Assembly (NCBI GenBank): GCA_031266615.1
Contig: JAISAR010000041.1
Coordinates: forward strand, 1 to 7,161
DNA from: Rickettsiales bacterium
GTDB lineage: Bacteria; Pseudomonadota; Alphaproteobacteria; Rickettsiales; Anaplasmataceae
Direction: 5' to 3'
Length of the DNA stretch: 7,161 nt
Below, piece by piece: positions 1-6,284 of the stretch (position 1 is its first letter; each line of letters opens with the position of its first letter). Made by a program: the position numbers and the translations under genes. The notes under the pieces are model-generated. The model did no database searches. It was not told the origin of the DNA and saw only the letters and a list, made by a program, of their open reading frames with translations.

Positions 1-257
1 GCTAATTCATTCGTAGTTTTCGGTTTATGACTCGATTCAACCATACCTTCGGCCAGGTTATTGATACTTGATTTGCAAGTTTCTAATTCCACTTCCATCA
101 ATCTGTGGGTTTCCAATTCTATTTGTAATACCTTGTTCTGGTGCTGCAATGATTCTATCCGTTCTTGAAGCTCTTCGCATGTTACAGGCGATGAAGATAG
201 TAATAGCGTGCTTTCATTAGAAGAACTTAAATCACTCGTACTAGCTTCGTCCGCCAT
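1..257 (-). CDS. CCDC6-like eukaryotic coiled-coil protein, N-terminal fragment (partial, runs off window)
   Basis: An open frame of 85 codons starts at ATG 257-255 and runs off the left edge without a stop. It begins MADEASTSDLSSSNES, has a Ser-rich stretch, then SPVTCEELQERIESL and QHQNKVLQIELETHRL. From memory, animal CCDC6 proteins have the same layout: a MADSASESD-type start, a low-complexity Ser/Gly stretch, then a coiled coil of the form LQQENKVLKIELETYKLK. CCDC6 is a cytosolic/nuclear coiled-coil protein of metazoans with no known bacterial homologue. After residue ~53 the resemblance fades, though the sequence still looks like a coiled coil. The start lies in a good Kozak context (A at -3, G at +4) and has no Shine-Dalgarno motif. 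I infer host (insect) origin. A degenerate copy, or another coiled-coil family with chance similarity, remains possible. No search was run. Confidence 0.55.
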   Translation of the reverse strand, partial: MADEASTSDLSSSNESTLLLSSSPVTCEELQERIESLQHQNKVLQIELETHRLMEVELETCKSSINNLAEGMVESSHKPKTTNEL

Positions 258-302
258 GATTGGGGGATAAAAGATGGCAGCTCTGTTTGAACTTATCAAA
301 AT
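258..302. other. Junction between eukaryotic-like leader and Wolbachia DNA
   Basis: This short stretch lies between the start codon of the CCDC6-like frame and the first convincing codon of the beta-propeller pseudogene. Read on the minus strand it is a pyrimidine-rich leader ending TATCCCCCAATC before ATG, which looks like a eukaryotic 5' untranslated region. Read on the plus strand in the beta-propeller frame it meets a stop at 288-290, and a propeller-like frame is open from 291. The breakpoint therefore most likely lies within about 285-303. No transposon end, terminal repeat or duplication is visible. No bacterial promoter for the downstream operon is evident here. Confidence 0.5.
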
Positions 303-947
303 GATATCAGTGTGGTTCGTGGTTTATATTCCATATCACCCGCAATTTCCAGTGATAAAACAATAGCACCGTTTTCAAATGGTGAGTTGATAGCTTTTAA
401 CGAAGGTTGTAAAAAATTGTGGAACCAAAATTGGCTACATACCTTTTGAATACAGCTCACAGACGTAACCACTACACCAAGAGTGCTCGGTGATAATTTA
501 GTAGCTACAAACAGTTCTTATATTTATGGTATTGACGTAAAATCAGGAAACATTTTATGGTCAAAGCCACTGCAAGTAAAAAGTGTATCATATTATAGTC
601 CTCTCATCCCTGCAAAGGAACAAAGAGCTGATGGCAGGATTTTTTGTAATTACTAAAGATAATAACATAATCGGTGTCGACATACAAAACGGAGAAACAG
701 TCTGGACGTCCGATTTAATAGAAAATAGGCGACTGTTTGCTCCAATTATGTATGCTCCTACTTTATGGGTAACAAGTAATAAAGGGTTGGTGTTTGCTTT
801 TCCTGGATCTGGAAACACAGGAAAGGCAATTGAAATACCTGGCAATGTGTTTCACACTCCACCACTCACACCCATGATAAGATATGATATGTGGCAACTG
901 AGGGAAACTGTGTTTATTCTTTAGAAAATGGATTTGTTTTTTTATGA
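291..947 (+). pseudogene. PQQ-type beta-propeller protein (BamB-like), 5'-truncated and frameshifted
   Basis: Three reading frames must be joined to recover the protein. Frame A (291-~620) gives SISPAISSDKTIAPF, ELIAFNEGCKKLWNQ and IYGIDVKSGNILW, with a stop TGA at 447-449. A shift between about 600 and 635 moves to a second frame with FFVITKDNNIIGVDIQNGE and W three residues later. A further shift near 870 and a TGA at 885-887 precede the natural end, NCVYSLENGFVFL and stop 945-947. The repeated pattern of hydrophobic-D-x-x-x-G-x-x-x-W is the hallmark of PQQ-like propeller blades, as in the outer-membrane assembly lipoprotein BamB. Family members are about 380-400 residues and begin with a lipoprotein signal peptide. 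Only about 215 codon equivalents remain, so roughly the first half is lost at the junction. The stop overlaps the next start as ATGA, which shows former operon coupling to lpd. Confidence 0.75.
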
Positions 948-2289
948 CTGATTATGGTGGCTATAAGTGTGCCATTGTTGCTGCGAGGCTTGGATTGAAA
1001 GTTGCCTGTATAGACAAGAACAACATTTTTGGTGGCACTTGTTTGCGAGTTGGATGTGTACCCTCTCCTCCTATCAGTATGTTCACACAAAAAATGATCT
1101 GTCAAAACTCGGCATAAAAGTTAAGGATGCGAGTTTTGACTTAAAATAAATGTAGGAATACAAGGACGCCAGAGTTCAGGAACTTCGTAAAGGCATAGAA
1201 TGTCTGTTCAGCCTTCACAAGATCACTAAAATCAACGGACTTGGAAAAATTACCGCTTTTGACCAAGGTAATCTTGAAGTTTCAGTTGAAGGCAAGGCAT
1301 TGAAGACAAAAAATATAGTAATTGCAACTGGTTCTGATGTTAGTTCTCTGCCAGGAATCAATATTGACGAGAAAAATATCATTTCATCTACCGGTGCGTT
1401 ATCTTTAATTGAAGTGCCAAAAAAACTTGTCGTCATTGGAGCTGGGGCAATAGGACTTGAAATGTCTTCTGTATGGAGCAGGTTAGGGTCTGAAGTCACT
1501 GTAGTAGAGTTTCTTGATAGAGTTGCTGCAGCAATGGATGGAGAATTAAGTAAATCTCTTCTTTCTAGTCTGCAAAAACAAGGAATAAAATTCTTACTCA
1601 GCACTAAAGTTGAGGAGATAAAACAAAATAGTAATTCTCTCAGCGTAAAAGTTTGCTCTACTCAAGATAACCAAATAAACACTATAGAGGCAGATAAGGT
1701 GCTCGTTGCAGTGGGTCGCAAACCATGCACCGAGGGTCTTGGTATCGATGAGAAGATAGAAAAGGATAATCGTGGTTTCGTTCAAGTTAACAACAGGTAT
1801 GAAACTAACGTGAAAGGAATATTTGCCATCGGTGATGTAATTGGTGGAGCAATGCTTGCTCATAAAGCAGAAGAAGAAGGGGTGGCAGTTGCAGAGACAA
1901 TAGCAGGGCAGTCACCTCACGTTGACTATGGGATCATACCATCTGTCATTTACACTCACCCTGCGGTTTCTTCAATCGGTAAAACCGAAGAGGAGCTGAA
2001 AAGCGCTGGTCGAAAATATAAAGTTGGTAAATGTCAATTTGCTGCGAATGGCAGAGCAAAAATCACTGATGATGCCGAAGGATTCGTGAAAGTGCTAACT
2101 TGCAGCACCACAGATACAATACTGGGCGTACATATCATAGGAGCATATGCTGATACGCTAATTAACGAAGCAGCAGTTGCAATGGCATACGGTGCTGCAG
2201 CAGAGGATATATATAGAATTTGTCACTCTCACCCTGATATAAACGAAGCTTTCCGCGACGCGTGTATCGATGCCTTCTTTAAAAAGTAA
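944..2289 (+). pseudogene. lpdA: Dihydrolipoamide dehydrogenase (E3), disrupted 5' part
   Basis: Lipoamide dehydrogenase is the FAD/NAD enzyme that reoxidises lipoamide in the pyruvate and 2-oxoglutarate dehydrogenase complexes. From ATG 944 the protein reads MTDY directly into GGYKCAIVAARLG, so about nine residues carrying the FAD-binding GxGxxG are missing (27 bp, in frame). The redox pair is present (GGTCLRVGCVPS), but the following K-A-L-L-H is gone and the frame changes at ~1066, consistent with loss of about 16 bp. The correct frame resumes with SYQYVHTKNDLSKLG, then meets TAA 1147-1149 and TAG 1153-1155. From ~1156 all is clean: ATG motif (VIATGSD), NAD site GAGAIGLE, second FAD motif GIFAIGDV, and the dimer-interface catalytic HSHPDINEAF. 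A 329-residue frame from TTG 1300 remains open, but without the FAD site or the disulfide it cannot be a working E3. A second lpd elsewhere would be needed. Confidence 0.85.
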
Positions 2290-3205
2290 TCTCGGTTCAA
2301 TCATTGAAAATTGGTATGAATGGCTGAGATGCAATAGGTCCTACTCACCTAACACTTTAGAATCATATATAAGGGACCTGAAGGATCTTATAAGCTTCCT
2401 CAGCGCTCACATTGGTGGAGAAGTAAATGTTGGTTCCTTAGAAAAATTGAGCATATCTGAGCTAAGAAGTTGGCTTAGTTTCCGTTATGCAAGAGGCGTA
2501 AATGCAAGGTCTAACACTCGCGCACTGTCAGCAGTCAGAAACTTTTTCAAGTACATGAAAAACAATTATGAAATAAATAATGAGGCTGTATTTTCCCTGT
2601 CAAAGCCAATTCAGAGAAAAACTTTGCCTAAAGCATTATCGATATCTGATATAAAAACTCTACTGAAAGAAATGAAATTATCTGACTTGGGTGAACCTTG
2701 GGTAATAAAAAGAGAAGTTGCGATTATTGTTCTGTTATATGGTACAGGCCTAAGAATTAGTGAAGCGCTAAGTCTTAGGATTAGTGATGTAAGTGGCGAA
2801 AACCTAATAATTACAGGTAAGGGAAACAAACAAAGGCAGGTATCTATTCTTCCGGTAGTAAAAAAGTGCATACAAGAATATATAAAAGCTTGTCCTTACC
2901 TTGGCATTGACAATAAAGCACAATATCTCTTTGTGGGAGTAAGAGGAAAAAAATTGGGGAGAACTTACGTCGCCAATCGTTTGCAGAAAATAAGGAGAAT
3001 GTTGAACTTGCCGGAAATTTTATCTCCACACGCATTCCGTCACAGTTTCGCCACTCATTTGCTTCAAGAAAATGTTGACATAAGGTCTATACAACAATTG
3101 CTTGGCCATTCAAGCTTGGAAACCACTCAAGTTTACACTCACTTAAATTATCAAGACGTTTTTAATATGTATAAAAACTTTCAGCAGAATCTGGAGAAGG
3201 AATAA
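2270..3205 (+). CDS. xerC: Tyrosine recombinase XerC
   Basis: A 311-residue, full-length tyrosine recombinase of the Xer type, which resolves chromosome dimers at dif together with a partner recombinase (XerD) and FtsK. Residues ~8-105 form the N-terminal core-binding (SAM-like) domain with the typical SYSPNTLESYIRDL; ~118-300 is the catalytic domain. All six active-site residues are visible: R162 (GTGLRISEAL), K184 (TGKGNKQR), H254 and R257 (PHAFRHSFATHLL), H280 (LGHSSLETTQ) and nucleophile Y289 (VYTH). The tail THLNYQDVFNMY is closer to XerC (THLDFQ-) than to XerD. ATG 2270 lies inside the end of lpd (20-bp overlap) with no Shine-Dalgarno site, implying translational coupling. Both upstream operon genes are broken and the operon's original 5' end is missing, so expression is uncertain. 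The 3' end overlaps the opposing ankyrin gene by 25 bp. XerD is the main alternative. Confidence 0.9.
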   Translation: MPSLKSNLGSIIENWYEWLRCNRSYSPNTLESYIRDLKDLISFLSAHIGGEVNVGSLEKLSISELRSWLSFRYARGVNARSNTRALSAVRNFFKYMKNNYEINNEAVFSLSKPIQRKTLPKALSISDIKTLLKEMKLSDLGEPWVIKREVAIIVLLYGTGLRISEALSLRISDVSGENLIITGKGNKQRQVSILPVVKKCIQEYIKACPYLGIDNKAQYLFVGVRGKKLGRTYVANRLQKIRRMLNLPEILSPHAFRHSFATHLLQENVDIRSIQQLLGHSSLETTQVYTHLNYQDVFNMYKNFQQNLEKE

Positions 3206-3507
3206 AAACCCGTAACTTGAGGATTATCGGTAGCACTACCAGGTCCTATGTCTTTTTCATCTCCTTTGTATAGGAAATACCCTACTAAAAAAAGACCCAG
3301 CGCAACTACAGCAAGACCAGCACTTACCTCTGGATAATTCACTATCGTTAAACACGCACCACCAGCACATATTCCACACAATATAAAAAACGTAAGAGCG
3401 TAGTTGTTTTGTTTTCCACCAGGAGAATTTGCTCGTCCACCACTTTCTTTTCCTACTTGATGAATCCTCCCATTTGACTCTTCTCTTGTATTGTTCAGTT
3501 TTCTATC

Positions 3508-3816
3508 CTTCTCTGTAAGTTGAGCTTTTGTTTGATCGAGTTCTCTCTCCAGCTCTGCAATCCTGTTTTGCTGTTCTCTAATTTCATTATTTCGTTTGTT
3601 CAACTCCTGCTTTATATCGCCCAATTCCTTTTCCTTCTCTGCAAGTTGAGCTTGTACATTTTCAAGTTTATCTGCAAGTTTTGCTACACCTTGCTCAAAA
3701 CCTACCGGTGCACTATCCGTACTTGCTAAAGGCAGTTCCGCACTTGCAGGAAATTTTTTATTAACATTCCCCGACGCAGTAGTAACAATTATACAACTCA
3801 TAAAGCAATTATCTTC
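3508..3816 (-). repeat. Internal duplication, copy 2 (coiled-coil module of the ankyrin gene)
   Basis: Second copy of the module, separated from copy 1 by seven codons. It keeps the EDNCFM block, the KKFPAS block and the whole coiled-coil block, but lacks about a dozen residues between the first two. Its end (LTEKDRKLNN) is itself a third, diverged version of the LAEKEKELNG heptads, so the coiled coil seems to have grown by repeated unequal exchange. Confidence 0.75.
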
Positions 3817-3837
3817 TGCTGATTTCTTTATACCGCC

Positions 3838-4176
3838 CTTTGCAAGTCGAATTTTTGCATGATGAAGTTCTCTCTCTAGTTCTAAAATTCTGTTTTGCTG
3901 TTTTCCAATTTCATCGTTTCGTTTGTTCAACTCCTGCCTTGCACCGTTCAATTCCTTTTCCTTCTCTGCAAGTTGAACTTTTACCTTTTCAAGTTCGTTT
4001 ACAAGCTCTTGTACAAACTCCTCAAAATCTACTGGTATATCATTTATGCCTGCTAAAGGCCGTTTCACACTTGCAGGAAATTTTTCATTTAAATAATTCG
4101 CAATAGATTCAATTGGATTACCAACATCTCTCAACGCAGCAGCAACAACTGCATAATTCATAAAGCAATTATCCTC
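3838..4176 (-). repeat. Internal duplication, copy 1 (coiled-coil module of the ankyrin gene)
   Basis: This encodes EDNCFMNYAVVAAALRDVGN, then NEKFPASVKRPLAGI, LAEKEKELNGARQELNKRND, and ends near HHAKIRLAKG. The same order of blocks recurs immediately downstream (EDNCFM, KKFPASAELPLAS, LAEKEKELGDIKQELNKRNN, LERELDQTKAQL). DNA identity is evident by eye: both copies contain TCATAAAGCAATTATC and TTTCGTTTGTTCAACTCCTG. Copy 1 is about 12 residues longer, mainly between EDNCFM and KFPAS. Confidence 0.8.
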
Positions 4177-5224
4177 CACCAATTTTTTCACATCATCTAA
4201 ATCTTTTCTGTTAATAACATCAGTTAATCGCTCTGTAATCGCTTGTGCAATTATTTGCCCCAATCTTAGATTTTTCTCTATAGCTTGTATTTGCTTTATT
4301 TGACTAAAATCTAGCTCTTTATGTTTTAAAAGTTTAGTCAGTACTTCTTCTTTATCTCTTGTTATTGTTCGTAAACATGATTTGATAATTAGGCTAAGTG
4401 GTGTTTTGATTTCTCCATTTTTGTTTCTTTCCCAGCAGTTAGGATTAAGATCTTGATTCAATAGAGTTTTTGCTAAGTAAATATTTCTAGAAAGGACAGT
4501 TAATAACTGTTTTCCTTTTTGCGCTTTTTCAAATTCTAATTTTATTGTGTTCTCAAATCCTCTTGCAATACAATTCACAGGACTTTTATATTCATAATTT
4601 CTAACATCAGTTTCTACATCCGGGTGTGTGAGCAACATCTTTACCATATCTTTAGCCCCAACTTGACAAGCAATATGTAAGGCTGTATTTTTTTGTGTTG
4701 AGAATGTTCTTACCTCCCACCGTCATATACTTCTGTCAAAAGCTTACTAAAACCTAGTGTAAAAGAAAGGTCCGAAGGATTGGTAGTAAAGAGTATAGTA
4801 AGACCTTCATCGTCTCTCACTAGGCTTTTATCATCACAATACATGTACCGATTACCAGATTGGCACACTATTTCCCTTCCAAGGTATTGAAAAACTTTAC
4901 GACCCTGGCTATCTCTCTTCTGCCTCTCTTCACAAACAGGTTGCTTACTTTGAGAGTTAATATCGATATTGCTGTTTTGTATAAGCAATTTAGCCACTTT
5001 TTCTAATGTTGGTTGATCATTACTAGTTATGTAAGCATTAGCAGTAGACATTAAAGGTGTCATTCCTTCTTCATCAAACGCATTAACATCTGCACCTTCT
5101 GCCAGAGCTCGCTTAAAATCTTCTAGGTTTTCATCATCAATAGCCTGAAATAGCTTTTTTGTTGGTGCGCTAAGTGGTTCTGGAGTTCTCTCACCATCAT
5201 AACCCCATTCAAAAAACATATTAA

Positions 5225-5228
5225 ACCT
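5225..5228 (-). promoter_or_regulatory. Ribosome binding site of the ankyrin gene
   Basis: AGGT lies six bases upstream of ATG 5219. The peroxiredoxin gene has the same AGGT with the same six-base gap (6890-6893 before ATG 6884). This supports 5219 as the ankyrin start rather than the upstream ATG at 5314, which lies in a different frame. Confidence 0.55.
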
Positions 5229-5246
5229 AACCAGTAACTCACTATC

Positions 5247-5274
5247 ACTATACAGTAAAAAAAGAAAATAGCAA
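5247..5274 (-). promoter_or_regulatory. Candidate sigma-70 promoter of the ankyrin gene
   Basis: On the minus strand there is TTGCTA (5274-5269), a 16-base T-rich spacer, then TATAGT (5252-5247), which matches TATAAT in five of six positions. Transcription would begin near 5240, giving a leader of about 20 bases before ATG 5219. The spacing fits; AT-rich DNA makes chance matches common. Confidence 0.4.
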
Positions 5275-5293
5275 TGAATCTCTCTTCCCTCTC

Positions 5294-5319
5294 AAAAAGG
5301 GCCATTTTGTACATTCCCT
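5294..5319 (-). terminator. Weak candidate terminator after trxB
   Basis: Just past the trxB stop, the minus strand reads AGGG, a 14-base loop, then CCCTTTTT. The stem is only four pairs plus A-T pairs beyond a mismatch, so the call is tentative. Its position between the trxB stop and the ankyrin promoter is right for a terminator. Confidence 0.3.
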
Positions 5320-5324
5320 ATTTT

Positions 5325-6284
5325 TTAACTCTTTATCTCACTTATGCAATCTAAAAACTTCTCTGCATCAAGTGCAGCCATGCATCCAGTCCCTGCGGCA
5401 ACTACCGCTTGGCGATATATTTTATCCTGAACATCACCTGCAGCAAACACCCCTGCCCTACCAGTTAAAGTTGTTCCAGGTTTTGTAATTATATAACCCT
5501 GCTCATCCATTTCAACAAAGCCCTTAAAAATACCTGTATTTGGTGCATGTCCAATTGCAATGAATACTCCATCCACTTCCAGTTCTTGAACTTTTTTAGT
5601 TTCCGTTGATTTAATTGTAATACCAGTAACTTTCTTTGGATTTTCTTCTCCAAGAATTTGCTCCACGGTATGGTTCCACACTACTTTTATCTTATCATTT
5701 TTAAAGAGCCTATCTTGCATTATCTTCTCTGCTCTCAATTTATCACGCCTGTGTATTAGTATAACTTCCTTGGCAAATCGAGTTAAAAATATCGCCTCCT
5801 CAACGGCGGTGTTTCCACCACCAACAACAGCTACAACTTTATTCCTAAAAAATGCACCATCGCAAGTTGCACACGCTGAAACCCCGTAACCTTGAAATTT
5901 TTTTTCACTCTCCAGGCCAAGCCATTTCGCTTGCGCACCAGATGCAATGATCATTGCATCTGAGTAGTAGTCATTAATGTCACCAGAAGACTTAAACCTA
6001 TATTCATTAGAATCCTCAAGTTGTTCAATGCTCTTTATTTCATCATCTATTATTTTTGCTCCAACCTTCTCTGCATGCGACCTCTTTTGCTCCATTAATT
6101 CTGGACCTTGTATTGAAATAAACCCGGGATAATTTTCAACATCCGTGGTAATCATAAGCTGACCACCAGGTTGCATTCCGGTTACTACAATTGGCTCTAA
6201 GTTTGCGCGTGCTGCATATATAGCAGCAGCATAACCCGCTGCCCCAGACCCGATAATAAGAACTTTTGTACTAAGTTGCCCCAT
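5325..6284 (-). CDS. trxB: Thioredoxin-disulfide reductase
   Basis: A 319-residue low-molecular-weight thioredoxin reductase, the usual bacterial length. This cytosolic FAD flavoenzyme passes electrons from NADPH to thioredoxin, which in turn reduces ribonucleotide reductase, peroxiredoxins and others. Visible motifs in order: FAD-binding GSGAAG (12-17), PGGQLMITTDVENYPGF (39-55), the redox-active disulfide CATC (C138, C141) followed by DGAFF, the NADPH-binding GGGNTA (155-160), HRRDKLRA (178-185) with arginines that favour NADPH, and the C-terminal FAD motif AAGDVQDKIYRQAVVAAGTG (281-300). No key residue is missing. ATG 6284 directly follows the peroxiredoxin stop (TAGATG) with no clear Shine-Dalgarno site, so translation is probably coupled to that gene. 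Thioredoxin itself is not in the window. Confidence 0.95.
   Translation of the reverse strand: MGQLSTKVLIIGSGAAGYAAAIYAARANLEPIVVTGMQPGGQLMITTDVENYPGFISIQGPELMEQKRSHAEKVGAKIIDDEIKSIEQLEDSNEYRFKSSGDINDYYSDAMIIASGAQAKWLGLESEKKFQGYGVSACATCDGAFFRNKVVAVVGGGNTAVEEAIFLTRFAKEVILIHRRDKLRAEKIMQDRLFKNDKIKVVWNHTVEQILGEENPKKVTGITIKSTETKKVQELEVDGVFIAIGHAPNTGIFKGFVEMDEQGYIITKPGTTLTGRAGVFAAGDVQDKIYRQAVVAAGTGCMAALDAEKFLDCISEIKS

Larger units (their letters stand above)
3181..5219 (-). pseudogene. Ankyrin-repeat / coiled-coil / two-TM membrane protein, split by a frameshift
   Basis: The N-terminal part (5219-4710, 169 codons, MFFEWGYDGERTPEPLSAP) has ankyrin repeats around residues 20-90 (LAEGADVNAFDEEGMTPLM) and ends at TAA 4712-4710. 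The protein clearly continues in another frame from ~4713: VRTFSTQKNTALHIACQVGA, then KDMVKMLLTHPDVETDV, running to TGA 3183-3181. The second frame is blocked upstream by TGA 4725-4723, so a one-base loss (or two-base gain) lies within 4710-4725, in the G-rich GGTGGGAGG. The joined protein would be about 680 residues: ankyrin repeats, a helical middle, two homologous coiled-coil segments (LAEKEKELNGARQELNKRN and a near copy), then two membrane helices (YALTFFILCGICAGGACLTI and VSAGLAVVALGLFLVGYFLY) and a short polar tail. Such ankyrin proteins are typical of Wolbachia and suspected host-interaction factors; the function here is unknown. A sequencing error instead of a true frameshift is possible. 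Confidence 0.8.

Noticed and set aside
258..302. Insertion-sequence end or attachment site at the junction
   Set aside because: No terminal inverted repeat, target duplication or transposase remnant is visible on either side.
583..924. 113-codon frame as a separate small gene
   Set aside because: Its residues continue the propeller repeats of the upstream frame, and its last ~18 residues are out of frame with the natural C-terminus. It is the middle piece of the broken propeller gene.
967..1149. 60-codon plus-strand frame as a small gene
   Set aside because: Only its second half (SSYQYVHTKNDLSKLG) is meaningful, and that is lpd. The first half is lpd read in the wrong frame.
1594..1863. Minus-strand frames inside lpd and xerC (also 1215-1604, 2611-2871, 2844-3035) and plus-strand frames inside the ankyrin gene
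   Set aside because: These are antisense shadows of convincing genes, with no recognisable motifs or start signals.
4687..4693. Run of seven T (A7 on the gene strand) as the site of the ankyrin frameshift
   Set aside because: The first frame already stops at 4712-4710, before the run. The shift must lie at 4710-4725.
5123..5314. 63-residue minus-strand frame starting MYKMALFEREERF with a hydrophobic stretch
   Set aside because: It overlaps the ankyrin start in another frame, its hydrophobicity comes from T-rich non-coding DNA, and the AGGT ribosome site points to ATG 5219.
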